The notes beneath the pieces are model-generated. The model ran no database searches. It was not told the origin of the DNA and saw only the letters and a list, made by a program, of their open reading frames with translations. The position numbers and the translations under genes were made by a program. From positions 1 to 64,000 of the forward strand of contig JAPJBO010001048.1 of the NCBI GenBank assembly GCA_030068145.1: a stretch of 64,000 nucleotides of DNA, written 5' to 3'. Positions 44,267-60,464 of the stretch are shown one piece after another. Origin of the DNA: Diplonema papillatum. Its lineage: Eukaryota; Euglenozoa; Diplonemea; Diplonemida; Diplonemidae. Every line of letters begins with the position of its first letter. Within the stretch, counting starts at the first letter, position 1.

Positions 44267-44970
44267 CCGCTGGAGATGTAGTAGGGGAACCCGACCCGGT
44301 ATTGGAGGTTCCTGACGACGGACGATATCTCCCGAGCGAAGCCGTAGGTGGTGACGGACCGCGAGTGCCCGGTGTGGTACGAGAAGCTCGGCAACACGCC
44401 GGTGACGCCGGCGGCGGAAGCGCTCGCGGCGTCGGAGAACCAAGGCAGCGCGTGGTCTGCATCAGGGGCGTACTGCTTCCAAGGCACCTGCAGCCACGTT
44501 TGGCCGTCCAGCTGCCAGTGGGTCGCGTTGCTGACGAGCAGGCAAGGCCCAACCCAGACCGCTTTGGATCGATCGTACGTCAGCGTCAAGGCGTACCGAC
44601 CCTCACACCCCTTCGAAATTCGACCATTCCGCGCCACGAACACGCGGGCGTGGAGCAGGGGATCCGCCACGGTCACAACTAAGTTTCCTTCACGCTGGGG
44701 GGAGGAAATTCCGGGTGTTAGCCTTGAGCGCAAGAACTGGGCGCAAGCTGCGTCTTCGTCCGCCAGCGCGATGATGGCGACGTCGGTAGATTTGTCGTCG
44801 ACGACGGTCACGAGGGGGCCGTCGGCGGCGGTCTTGACGATGTTCGTGAGCAAAGCGGCTAACAACACCAAGCCCACGGCTGGGCCGAACGTCAGCAACG
44901 TTTTGAACTGCCTCCCCGCGTACAGGTGCTTCAGAAGAAGGCCCGCAACGCGGGATTGCATCGACTGCAT
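44267..44970 (-). CDS. ABCA-type transporter exon 1
   Basis: 704 bp from the ATG at 44970. The first membrane span is near residues 24-46 (LLTFGPAVGLVLLAALLTNI), followed by a lumenal or extracellular domain of about 190 residues, the ABCA layout. It ends in phase 2 at AGCGG followed by GCATGCC: a GC donor in the same ..ATGC context as the GT donors nearby. Joining to exon 2 gives SSG-ENSANWSQ in frame. The alternative, reading on, meets a stop in low-complexity DNA at 44113. With exons 2-4 the protein is 1646 residues, normal for ABCA. The second ATG four codons in is also possible. Confidence 0.85.
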
Positions 44971-46390
44971 TGCGCGGACGCAATGCGGTGTTAAGGAGGA
45001 GGGAACAGTCTCGCGTTTACTTACTTGTTGTGAAGTGGGTGCAGCCGCAGCTAAGGGTCGCTCTCACTTTTACTTTTCTTTATCTTAAAAAGGACAGGCA
45101 CCGGTGCACGAGCGGCACCGACAAGAACCTTGCGACACCGGCGAGAATCGCTCAGTCAGTTGTCCTTTTTGTACTGATTTATTTTCTGGTTTTTTTTTTT
45201 TCTGATCTCCCCTTTCCGCTTTTGCGGCCGCGCGAACGAGAGGCCGTTGGGAAGGGGGGGGGGGGGTTCGAGAACTCTGCTCCTTTCTAGAGTGAAAGGT
45301 TCTGCTGGAGCCTCGAATATGTAGCGATGTGTTCTTGATTTTCTTTTTTTAATGAGCTGGGCGAGTGGCTTTGATAATTTACTTTTGTTTTGTTCTGTTT
45401 CGGTGGCACTTTACAGTTTCCCTTTCTTTCTATTTCGCCGCGGGTTCGTCTTCTTTGTGTATGGTTGGAAAAGTGGTGGACGTGTGTAAATGGAATGCTT
45501 CGTTCAGCTCCGTTTCCACCGGTTGGGGAGGGGGGGTGTATCTATGGTTGGTTTGTTTGGGTGGACAGTGGTGGCGAAAACATTGTTTTCTGGTTTCTAC
45601 TTTCCGTGCTGCAAAGAGGCTGTTTCGAGAGCTCAGATGAAGGACGCGTCGCACTATTCGCACTATTGTAGACTGGTACCTTGTGGGTTTGCGGTATTGT
45701 CAGTGCGGGTTTAGGTCCGGGCTCAGATTGAAGGTGCTGTGAGTGAGTGGCGCTCTCGGGTGCCGCCCGCAGCACCAGAAACACGGCTCGGTGCGTATGA
45801 AGAGGTGGTCGCCTGATGACCGGACAGTATGAGCCTCCACGGTCTCGATGAACGCAACTCCAGGCACACGACAGTGCCAGGTCGACTACCCTACTGAACG
45901 GCGCTGCGCACTGTTACCGAACACAAACTTGTGTTCAGACTCCCTCGAATGTCTAAAACGCGGTCAGCTTTTTTCGGCTGCAAAGACTCCAGTGACGATG
46001 GTCCACTCTTGAGTACGTGAAATCCGAGCACTGATGAGACGAAGAAGCAACACATGGAACTTCTCGATGGACGCGGCGAAGCATGGACCGTCAAGCGCAG
46101 GCGAGCCGAAGCTTCGCAGACGAGATTACGACTTGCTCTACTTGCAGGCTGCTGTTGAGCTGTTGTTCTAGGAGAAACACCATTGTCAGTCTCAGCTTGA
46201 GGAGTCGCGGTGTGAGAAACTCGTTCAGCGCCGTGCACGGCACATTTAGCCGTCAGGTACACGACATGAGGCCCTGCAATTTTCCGAAAACCCCGTCTGC
46301 AGGCAGCACTGCCCTCAGATGGTAGATACACCACCCGCTTGGAATGGGATTCCTTGCTCTCCCTGCCCCTCGCCTCGTCTTTTGTGCTGC
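44971..46390. other. Intergenic, no gene seen
   Basis: This is the 5' flank of the ABCA gene. There are T- and G-rich tracts (45190-45200, 45256-45266), no clear TATA or initiator, and frames up to 177 codons without recognisable domains. Confidence 0.4.
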
Positions 46391-46394
46391 GGGG

Positions 46395-47040
46395 TAAACG
46401 GTAGCTAATGCGTAGGCAGAACACTCTCGTGCATGTTTGATGCTAGCATCAAGCCTTCTTCAAAGACTAGGAGAGAGGGAGGACGGGGGCGGGCAACGGT
46501 TGTTGATGGATCGTCTCCTCGAGGGAGAGATAGGAGAGCATAGACACCGCCTACGCCAGCGCGAAGCAACAACCATTCCTTCCCTGCCACGGCAAGCTAT
46601 CGAGATCTTGAACGTGAGAGAGAGTGAGAGAGAGAGAGCTACGAGTATGCTAACTCGGATCTGGAACGAGTCCATCATCGGAGAAGAACGGCCTTGACTT
46701 TGGCGCACGTGACCGATTCACTTTGCATTCCCTCCATGTCTTTCGAGCATGTGGTATGTCATGTATACTCATTCTACTCGGCATCCCTCTTCTTGAATCG
46801 CGAACGATCCTTTCCGTGGAATGCGGACATCGCCATTTGAGATTATCGAGGCGAGGTCATGTCAGATTAGTTAGCTACATCACTAGAGAGAGAGAGGGGG
46901 GGGGGGGAAATCTTGGTTCAATGTTTAGGCAGAGGGGGTTGCAAGAACGTGCTTGGAATGGGTATGTGCTCAACACCGCACGGTCCCATCTGCGCCGTGT
47001 TTCGGTCCTTCAGCCACGGACACATAGGCGGGGGGCCTGC
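46395..47040 (+). repeat. Repeat D copies and GA-rich DNA
   Basis: Repeat D fragments at 46395-46460 (inverted core GATGCTAGCATCAAG) and 46890-47035 (head plus second module TGCTTGGAATGGGTATGTGC), with (GA)n at 46617-46640 and 46886-46898. Confidence 0.65.
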
Positions 47041-47104
47041 CAGTGATGTTATCAAACGTTTGCAAACGTACGTTTGACAAGATGTATCAAACGCAAACGT
47101 TTGA

Positions 47105-47110
<6 letters not shown>
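47041..47110. repeat. CAAACGTTTG palindromic cluster at the LINE 5' junction
   Basis: Four AAACGTTTG-like words lie between repeat D and the truncated LINE ORF, similar in style to the AAACGTTTAC clusters of the hAT-like element. Confidence 0.5.

Positions 47111-52948
<5,838 letters not shown>

Positions 52949-53010
<62 letters not shown>
52949..53010. repeat. (AC)n joining LINE copies 2 and 3
   Basis: About 30 AC units. Confidence 0.97.
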
Positions 53011-53011
<1 letters not shown>

Positions 53012-53508
53012 CTCGCCCCGCGAACGGAAGTGGTGTTGCGGGCGATGAGCCAACGGAGCCCCGACTCTAACGCCACAGCGGCCTCAAACCCTTTTGTTAA
53101 AGCGCACGAGCAGTGGGCGGGATGCGTACAGCCGGAGAGGTACTACGAGGCGGCCTGGAAGGAGGCAGCAGAGTGGAGGGGAAGGGGGCAGAGAAGGGCA
53201 GCTGGCGCACGGCCAACAGTGAAGCGAACAGGTTCCAAACACGACGCGGCTCGCTGCTCCGTGTGCATAAGAAGGCGCCTCCCCCCGGATACATGTTGCA
53301 GCCAGCAGCACACGGGACGCGAAGCGGGGAGCCATTGTCAAACAAAGGACAGCGCGTGGCCATCACGAGCAGCAAGAAGGAGCGTCAGCTGTGACGTGAA
53401 GAAGCCAACGGCCTGGGCCATACTCCGCAACAGGGGTTGCCCATACATGAATTCTAACACACGTGGACGCCTCTCGCACAGGAAGGCACCACGTGAAAAC
53501 GGGTCTAC

Positions 53509-53509
<1 letters not shown>
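53011..53509 (+). mobile_element. Non-LTR retrotransposon, copy 3 (divergent subfamily, 3' end)
   Basis: Only the region after RNase H is present. The text TQLAPRTEVVLRAMSQ aligns with AQLSTATEEVIMKI of copy 1 but is clearly diverged. A Cys/His finger (KHDAARCSVCIRRRLPPDTCC) follows, with the first cysteine of the motif replaced. The tail is the same type (GGAAGGCACCACGTGAAAAC) and leads to (AC)n. The last part, containing TGCCCATACATGAATTCTAA, is what matches the TM9SF exon 2 acceptor. Confidence 0.8.
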
Positions 53510-53601
<92 letters not shown>

Positions 53602-53634
53602 CTAGACTCCGCTCAGGGGTTACCCATTACTGAG

Positions 53635-53665
<31 letters not shown>

Positions 53666-53780
53666 CCACGGTCGTGGACGTCTCTCGTACAGGAAGGCAC
53701 CACGTTAAAACAGGTCCGCGACACACACACGGTCGTACTCCCGATGAAGGAAGGCACCACGTAAAACCGGGTCCATAACA
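53510..53780. repeat. (AC)n tracts and tail-only LINE pieces
   Basis: (AC)n at 53510-53599 and 53637-53665; tail-only fragments (GGAAGGCACCACGTTAAAAC and GGAAGGCACCACGTAAAACC) at 53688-53730 and 53745-53780. In all, five LINE tails sit within 2.8 kb. Confidence 0.85.
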
Positions 53781-53798
53781 CGCACACGCTCTCTCTCT

Positions 53799-53861
53799 CT
53801 CAGCAGGATCGATCAGTCGCAGTGTCTCGAAGTCGTCGTCGTCTGACAGTTGGAAAGCCAT
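53799..53861 (-). CDS. Possible small first exon, unknown gene
   Basis: An ATG at 53861 starts MAFQLSDDDDFETLRLIDPA, a plausible cytosolic N-terminus, ending in a GA-rich run and a GTGTGC donor-like site. No further exon was found and the downstream DNA is LINE tail. Just upstream is a hairpin (TTTTCTGGGTT...AACCCAGAAAA, 53911-53945). Confidence 0.2.
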
Positions 53862-53954
53862 CCCTCGCTCGAGAAGGTGTCGTTCTCACCCACTCGAGTT
53901 TTCTGGGTTGCCGCTCGGGGCGAACCCAGAAAATACTCGATCGTGCAAGGAATA

Positions 53955-54165
53955 TTTTTTGTATAAGCACCTGCTTTGTAGGAAATGCTTGAGGAGACTG
54001 CCAGTTGCGATAGATCAAAGGAGGTAAACGTGCTGTAGACCACACGAAACACAGGTAAATCTGGGTTTAGTGGCGGCGTAAGCGTTCAACTACAAAGACC
54101 CACTTTGTAGTTGTATTTCCCCCTCTAGCCTCCTTCGAAATGAGCACAAGGCAGTCCCTCGAGTA
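53955..54165 (-). mobile_element. SINE-A, near full length
   Basis: TTGTATAAGCACCTGCTTTG through CAAGGCAGTCCCTCGAGTAT in reverse orientation. It lies about 22 bases past the stop of the fucosyltransferase gene, in the same sense, and may provide its poly(A) signal region. Confidence 0.85.
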
Positions 54166-54186
54166 TTTCCATTTTTCGTTCAGCGT

Positions 54187-54393
54187 TCAGCAGCCCTTCA
54201 CCCATCCATCAACTGGGCGGTCCATCTCTTGCGGCTGGCCGACGCACTCCTTCTTGTTCAGCTGCACGTACGGCCGTCCGTAAGAGCCAGATGTCATTCG
54301 CATTTCGTTGATAAGCCTGTTCCAGTTCGACTTGTCGGTGCCGATCCAATGCGTGCAGTGCCGCTCCTGGATGTGCAGGTTGGCAAACGAAAT
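54187..54393 (-). CDS. FUT8-like fucosyltransferase exon 2 (terminal)
   Basis: After AAACCCTGCAG, 68 codons and a TGA. The text contains WIGTDKSNWNRLINEMR, corresponding to the FSS.VCRVAYE-type helix that closes the donor-binding fold in the FUT8/NodZ superfamily. The remaining tail ends KECVGQPQEMDRP, with cysteines that may pair. Phase 0 matches exon 1. The segment is open in another frame too, but only this frame continues the family pattern. Confidence 0.82.
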   Translation of the reverse strand: MSFANLHIQERHCTHWIGTDKSNWNRLINEMRMTSGSYGRPYVQLNKKECVGQPQEMDRPVDGWVKGC

Positions 54394-54670
54394 CTGCAGG
54401 GTTTAAGTTTGAAGTTCCAGAGGAAGAGAGTGCTAGGCGGCTCCGTTTCACTTATCCTTTATGCGCAAGCCGTCCCTCGTATTGCCCTGGACTACCCCCT
54501 TATTTAGGGAACAAATGGCCTTTTTCGAGTCTGGAGGTCCTATGAACATGCAATGTGAATAGCCTCTATTCGAGCCAACCCCACTTTTCTCTACACTCAA
54601 AAGTGTATTGTTTTTTAGAGCTGGGGATGTGCAAAGCTAGCTTTTTTTCCACCTGCCAAAATGCAAAGGG

Positions 54671-54720
54671 GTGGCAGAGTGAGCGGGCGTCGGCCTTCAG
54701 GCCGGTTCGAACCCCGCCCA
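54671..54720 (+). other. tRNA-derived relic with A and B boxes
   Basis: TGGCAGAGTGAG fits the pol III A box and GGTTCGAACCC is a perfect B box, but they are only 32 bases apart and no acceptor or anticodon arm folds. It looks like a tRNA or SINE head that lost its anticodon arm. Confidence 0.45.
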
Positions 54721-54894
54721 ATCACACTTTTTCGGTCGAAGATTGTTTTCGAGGTTTGTTTCGTTTCGGGGTCCAATCATGGACCAATGTGCCCGAAGTT
54801 GCGTTTTTTTGCGGCAGTATCTCGCGGTATTTGGGTCCCCACGGAAACGGAGTCGAGGGGGGTCCGGGGGTCTCCCCCCCGGGTACTGGCGCCG

Positions 54895-56005
54895 AACTTG
54901 CCAACACAGGCTAAACTTGCTACCACACGCCGAACTCAGCATCACCAGAACCCGAACTTTGCTTTGCTTCACCAGAACTTCGCTTCGCCCGAACTCAGCT
55001 GCGCCCGAACTTTGGTTACACTGGAACTTAGCTTCGCCCGAACTTTGGTTACACTGGAACTTAGCTTCGCCCGAACTTTGGTTACACTGGAACTTAGCTT
55101 CGCCCGAACTTTGGTTACACTGGAACTTAGCTTCGCCCGAACTTTGGTTACACTGGAACTTAGCTTCGCCCGAACTTTGCTTCGCCCGAACTCAGCTGCG
55201 CCCGAACTTTGCTTTGCTTCACCAGAACTTAGCTTCGCCCGAACTCAGCTGCGCCCGAACTTTGGTTACACTGGAACTTAGCTTCGCCCGAACTTTGGTT
55301 ACACTGGAACTTAGCTTCGCCCGAACTTTGGTTACACTGGAACTTAGCTTCGCCCGAACTTTGGTTACACTGGAACTTAGCTTCGCCCGAACTTTGGTTA
55401 CACTGGAACTTAGCTTCGCCCGAACTTTGCTTCGCCCGAACTCAGCTGCGCCCGAACTTTGCTTTGCTTCACCAGAACTTAGCTTCGCCCGAACTCAGCT
55501 GCGCCCGAACTTTGGTTACACTGGAACTTAGCTTCGCCCGAACTTTGGTTACACTGGAACTTAGCTTCGCCCGAACTTTGGTTACACTGGAACTTAGCTT
55601 CGCCCGAACTTTGGTTACACTGGAACTTAGCTTCGCCCGAACTTTGGTTACACTGGAACTTAGCTTCGCCCGAACTTTGGTTACACTGGAACTTAGCTTC
55701 GCCCGAACTTTGGTTACACTGGAACTTAGCTTCGCCCGAACTTTGCTTCGCCCGAACTCAGCTGCGCCCGAACTTTGCTTTGCTTCACCAGAACTTCGCT
55801 TCGCCCGAACTCAGCTGCGCCCGAACTTTGGTTACACTGGAACTTAGCTTCGCCCGAACTTTGGTTACACTGGAACTTAGCTTCGCCCGAACTTTGCTTC
55901 GCCCGAACTCAGCTGCGCCCGAACTTTGCTTCGCCCGAACTTGGTTCACCAGAAACTTGCATCACCCAAACTTAGCATCGCCCGATTAGCTGCGCCCGAA
56001 CTTTA
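54895..56005. repeat. 33-bp satellite with higher-order structure, in the fucosyltransferase intron
   Basis: The basic unit is TTCGCCCGAACTTTGGTTAC plus ACTGGAACTTAGC. Blocks of 5-7 units are separated by a variant module (AACTCAGCTGCGCCCGAAC, TTTGCTTTGCTTCACCAG), recurring at about 54990, 55190, 55440 and 55757. Open frames across it are periodic artefacts. Confidence 0.92.
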
Positions 56006-56159
56006 CTGTTTCCCGAACTTTAACAGCTGCCTCCAGTCATGCCCCGCGCCGGCCTTTAGCCGAGCGCACGTACTTTCTCGTATCCTCAGTAAGGGCGTTA
56101 TAAGCCATGTGAGCATGAAACTCAGGAGTGCAAGTGCAAACTCTTTCTCCACCTGAGTG

Positions 56160-56835
56160 TACCGTACCGTTCGCCGGGGGGCTCCGCCCTCCGAACCCCC
56201 CCCTTTAGAAGATTCGGGTGGCCTAAACAAAAGCTTCTCGGTTTCAGAGCGTGAAAATACTCGGGGGCTGCCTTGTGCTTACTTCGAAGGAGGCTAGAGG
56301 GGGAGAAACAATACAACTACAAAATGGGTCTTTTTTGTTGAACGCTTACGCTTACCGTACCGTTCGCCGGGGGGCTCCGCCCTCCGAACCCCCCCCTTTA
56401 GAAGATTCGGGTGGCCTAAACAAAAGCTTCTCGGTTTCAGAGCGTGAAAATACTCGGGGGCTGCCTTGTGCTTACTTCGAAGGAGGCTAGAGGGGGAGAA
56501 ACAATACAACTACAAAATGGGTCTTTTTTGTTGAACGCTTACGCTTACCGTACCGTTCGCCGGGGGGCTCCGCCCTCCGAACCCCCCCCTTTAGAAGATT
56601 CGGGTGGCCTAAATAAAAGCTTCTCAGTTTCAGAGCGTGAAAATACTCGGGGGCTGCCTTGTGCTTACTTCGAAGGAGGCTAGAGGGGGAGAAACAATAC
56701 AACTACAAAATGGGTCTTTTTTGTTGAACGCTTACGCTTACCGTACCGTTCGCCGGGGGGCTCCGCCCTCCGAACCCCCCCCTTTAGAAGATTCGGGTGG
56801 CCTAAACAAAAGCTTCTCGGTTTCAGAGCGTGAAA
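56160..56835. repeat. 193-bp satellite, 3.5 units, containing half a SINE-A
   Basis: Units start at 56160, 56353, 56546 and 56739 with CGTACCGTTCGCCGGGGGG. Each has a GC-rich palindrome (GGGGGGCTCCGCCCTCCGAA) and the 5' half of SINE-A (AATACTCGGGGGCTGCCT to TTGTTGAACGCTTACGC). Near-identity points to recent amplification. Confidence 0.92.
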
Positions 56836-56894
56836 AACAAATTGGTTATTGAGACGGAACTTGGAAAACTGAGGCAAAATGAAGCTAATAGCCT

Positions 56895-56924
56895 GAAGCA
56901 GGTGCTTATACAAAACAAAAAAAA
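56895..56924 (+). mobile_element. SINE-A 3' end abutting the fucosyltransferase donor
   Basis: GAAGCAGGTGCTTATACAAA and an A run end right at the GTC of the exon 1 donor on the opposite strand. Only the last 30 bases of the SINE remain here. Confidence 0.7.
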
Positions 56925-56927
56925 GAC

Positions 56928-58133
56928 CTCGCCCAGCAGTGACGGGCCCATGAGCATCGCGTAATCCATGGGGCTGCCTGCGTTGCTGCGGAAGTGGTCG
57001 CACCAGTGGAAGCGCCAGCCGCGGGACGTGTAGAACGCGGTCTCGTTGAGGACCTTCGGGTCCTCCGTCGACACGAAGATGTCGACCAAGTCTGGCTCCG
57101 CGGCCCGGAGCTTCTCGGCGTGGTCCATGTACAGGGACAGCGGCAGCAGCTGCATTTCCTTGTACTTGTCGCCGTGGCGGACGTGCATGCCGATCATCTT
57201 CGGCGGCACGCCGCCGGGGAACGTCTCGTCGACCCACCGGCGCAGCGCGGCGCGCAGCCACGGCTGCGGCATGCGCAGCAAATACCGCGACGCCTGCGCC
57301 ATCCACCACTGGTACCCGTACGCCTGCCATTCCGCCCGCGGGACGGTCGACCACGGGTTCCCCACGCTGCCGACAGCGCGGAGGGTGCTGCCGACGGTGC
57401 GCGGCTGCTGCGGGTAAGGCCGGACAGGTCTGCCGAGCGCGGCAACCACCTTTTTGTACCGCGGACTCCACTGGTACCGCGGCGTGATCAGGATGGCCGG
57501 CCCGGCGTCTGCGAGGGTGCAGCTGGAAGGGGGCACGAAGAAGCACTCGATGGACGACGGCTGCTTGTCCAGTGCGTACCACCAAGCTTCGTTCGTGTCG
57601 ACGAGCAGGACCCGCCCGGATGCCATGGCGAAAGCGAGGGCCTGGGCGTACGTGTGGATGTCCGCGCCGAGCCCCGAGTTCCACAGCTTCCACACGAAAA
57701 ACGACGCTGATTTGCAGTCCGCCGGATGCTGGTGGTCCCAGATGGCGCCCTGGACCTCTGCCGTCAGCGGCAGCAGCGCGCCCTTGGCTGTGCTCCGCCC
57801 CGCCATCATCCAGGCGTCGCGCTCGTCGCTGCCCAGCCTGCCGTCGGGCAGGCAGCTGCTCGGCGTGTCGCGTCCTCTGCTTTTCAAAAACTGCGCGCGG
57901 GCGTGCCGCAGGCGCTGCGCCTCCCGCGCGCCGATGCGGGCCGCCGTCGCGGCGTCGTCGCCGGACATCTCCGGGAGGATTTCGGGACCGGGGTCTCGGT
58001 AGTCGTCGTCCGAGAGCCGGCGCAAGGGAGCGAGCAGGTAGTGCGGTGGGCTGGCGAAGAAGCCGCCGAGGTCGATGAACACGAGGAGCGCAGACCAGAT
58101 CGCGAGCGCGATCACTGCGTGGATCTTCTTCAT
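56928..58133 (-). CDS. FUT8-like fucosyltransferase exon 1
   Basis: 402 codons from the ATG at 58133. Residues about 5-25 (HAVIALAIWSALLVFIDLGG) form a signal anchor, so a type II Golgi membrane protein is likely. A stem of about 100 residues follows, then GLGADIHTYAQALAFAMASG (the cofactor-side start of the catalytic fold) and the nucleotide-sugar motif IGMHVRHGDKYKEM near 312-325, equivalent to HVRRTDK of FUT8. Next come IFVSTEDPKVL and MDYAMLMGPSLLGE. The exon ends in phase 0 at GGCGAG followed by GTC. The joined protein is 470 residues, shorter than FUT8 (no SH3 domain). Alpha-1,6 linkage is not proven. In-frame text upstream of the ATG is microsatellite. Confidence 0.82.
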
Positions 58134-58261
58134 GGCTGTATCGAGGGAGGGGACCGGATTCGGGCAAGGGTTGGCATGTCTGGCTTTAGTAAATGTTGTG
58201 GATGATACGTGTGTTGTGGGTTGTGTGTTGCGTGTTGTGTGCTGGGTGTTGGGTATTGGGC

Positions 58262-58394
58262 GTTTTTGGATGTTGAGCGCTCGTCGCTGCCCAGCCTGCC
58301 GTCGGGCAGGCAGCTGTCCGGCGTGTCGCGTCGTCTGCCCTTCAAAAACTGCGCGCGGGCGTGCCGCAGGCGCTGCGCGTCCCGCGCGCCGACG
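58262..58394 (-). pseudogene. Duplicate piece of fucosyltransferase exon 1, copy 1
   Basis: Repeats the stretch coding AQRLRHARAQFLK and SCLPDGRLGSDER with a few substitutions. It is bounded by (TTGTGTG)n on one side and TTGGGTATTGGGCG on the other. It lies upstream of the true start. Confidence 0.85.
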
Positions 58395-58748
58395 TTGTGT
58401 GTTGTGTGTTGTGTGTGTTGTGTGTTGTGTGTTGTGTGTGTGTGTGTGTTGTGTGTTGTGTGTTGTGTGTTGTGTGTTGTGTGTTGTGTGTTGTGTGTTG
58501 TGTGTTGTGTGTTGTGTGTTGTGTGTTGTGTGTTGTGTGTTGTGTGTTGTGTGTTGTGTGTTGTGTGTTGTGTGTTGTGTGTTGTGTGTTGTGTGTTGTG
58601 TGTTGTGTGTGTTGTGTGTTGTGTGTTGTGTGTTGTGTGTTGTGTGTTGTGTGTTGTGTGTTGTGTGTTGTGTGTTGTGTGTTGTGTGTTGTGTGTTGTG
58701 TGTTGTGTGTTGTGTGTGTGTGTGATGTGTGTTGTGTGTTGTGTGTTG
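58395..58748. repeat. (TTGTGTG)n microsatellite, about 50 units
   Basis: A 7-bp unit with a few 2-bp insertions (TGTG). It also appears as short runs at 58205-58255 and 58921-58945. Confidence 0.95.
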
Positions 58749-58922
58749 GAAGGGGGAGTACAAACAGCGGAGAGGGAAACGGCCTGGGGATGCTTGCGTA
58801 ATACTACCCCTGTCCAACCTCTTAGAGAGTGGAAATAGGAGGCATCGCGTACGTCAAATGGTGGAAACGGAAAACGGGATTCCACTAGATGCGCCTTCGG
58901 CGCTCAAGCAAGCTTGCTGGTA
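58748..58922 (+). repeat. Dispersed repeat E, divergent copy
   Basis: Begins GGAAGGGGGAGTACAAACAG and ends CAAGCAAGCTTGCTG, followed by GTATGTG. Confidence 0.75.
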
Positions 58923-58974
58923 TGTGTTGTGTGCTGTGTGCTGGATGGGTATTGGGCGTTACATGTTGAGCTCG

Positions 58975-59145
58975 TCGCTGCTCGCTGCCCAGCCTGCCGT
59001 CGGGCAGGCAGCTGCTCGGCGTGTCGCGTCCTCTGAACAAAAACTGCGCGCGGGCGTGCCGCAGGCGCTCCCACGCACCGATGCGGGCCGCCGTCGCGGC
59101 GTCTTCGCCGGACAGGAGGACTTGGGGGCCGGGGTCTCGGTAGAG
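58975..59145 (-). pseudogene. Duplicate piece of fucosyltransferase exon 1, copy 2
   Basis: A longer but more decayed copy covering YRDPGP...DAATAARIGA...RLRHARAQFL...SCLPDGRLGS, with several small deletions. It contains the region of copy 1, so both derive from the same part of the exon. Confidence 0.8.
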
Positions 59146-59294
59146 GATGGCCGAAAGGGTCTTGACGCAAACGAGTGTCTCACGGATTCTGTCCGTGATG
59201 CCCCCCATGGCACTTGCAAGAAGACACCTGTCGAGACTGCTTGCAAGGAAGATGCTCGTAGAGCCGGCGCAAGGGCGCGAGCAGTGCCTGAGGC

Positions 59295-59450
59295 CAGAAG
59301 ACGTTTGCTCCAATTCATTTCCGCCTCTCTGCTGGTCCTCACTCGCCAGAAGACGTTTGCTCCAATTCATTTCCGCCTCTCTGCAGGTCCTCACTCGCCA
59401 GAAGACGTTTGCTCCAATTCATTTCCGTCTCTCTGCAGGTCCTCGCTCGA
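59295..59450. repeat. 52-bp tandem repeat, 3 units
   Basis: CCAGAAGACGTTTGCTCCAA then TTCATTTCCGCCTCTCTGCA and GGTCCTCACTCG. Confidence 0.9.
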
Positions 59451-59784
59451 CTCCCCGAGACGCACAGAGGGTGGTCAAACAAGTTTGCAAGAATGAAACG
59501 AGTAAATGGACGACCTCCGCAAAGAAACAATGAACAGCAGAAGCTCGAAGAGAAGAGAAAAAAAAGGAAGGACGAAGGAAAGTCGACGAAAGAAATGAGG
59601 TGAAGAAGGCAAAAGAAAAAGAAGAAGAAAAAAAAAGCGAAGAAGAAAAGAACGAGAATGGAAGTCCAGGTTCTGCTAGGTGCGCGCTAAGAGCGATGTG
59701 GTTTCGCCCAATGGCTACGCCCTCGCACGGCGCACGCTCCCACTGACTAGTGGACAGCTCTACTACGCGACGCACTTGTTGCAT

Positions 59785-59980
59785 AACAAGTGATATAACA
59801 AGTGATATAACAAGTGATATAACAAGTGATATAACAAGTGATATAACAAGTGATATAACAAGTGATATAACAAATAACAAGTGATATAACAAGTGATATA
59901 ACAAGTGATATAACAAGTGATATAACAAGTGATATAACAAGTGATATAACAAGTGATATAACAAGTGATATAACAAGTGC
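59785..59980. repeat. 12-bp tandem repeat, about 16 units
   Basis: The unit AAGTGATATAAC, with one short unit near 59870. Confidence 0.95.
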
Positions 59981-60464
59981 ACACATCACTTGTTAAAAAT
60001 ATAACTGGTTCCGTCCGAAAGAAAACAGAGAACAAGTGCGTCGTGTAGAGAATCTCTGCTGCGCAAACTCTTGTGCGCAAAAACACTTGGAATGGGTCGT
60101 TTCCTTGTTGTACGGTTTCCCCGCGTCCAACCCAGGTCTAGCGTTCTGAGTCGGGGAATCGTACACGTTCCCTCCTTCGTAATACGCAATTGGCGGCAGC
60201 AGGTACTTAGTTTTTTTAAAAAGAAATGAAAAAGAAACGACGAAGTGGAAAAGAAAGATAGCGCCTCTCCGAAGCTGAACTACAAGGTTAAAAACAAGAA
60301 TAATGTGTCTGCTCGCGCCGGCAGGGGGAGGGGCAGACGCACGACTGGGACTTTGTCCCACTCTATCTCATTGTCGAGGACGTCACTCCGTGTGCGTGCC
60401 TGGTTGTTGTTTGTACGTGGGGGTTCGGGAAGGGAAGGGGGATCGCAAGAACGTGCACGACCCA

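Noticed and set aside
54671-54720. Functional tRNA gene
   Set aside because: The A and B boxes are too close and neither acceptor nor anticodon stem forms. It is kept only as a relic.
54885-54905. TGGCGCCGAACTT resembling a retroviral primer-binding site
   Set aside because: It is a variant of the satellite word GCGCCCGAACTT that starts here. No LTRs or retroviral genes flank it.
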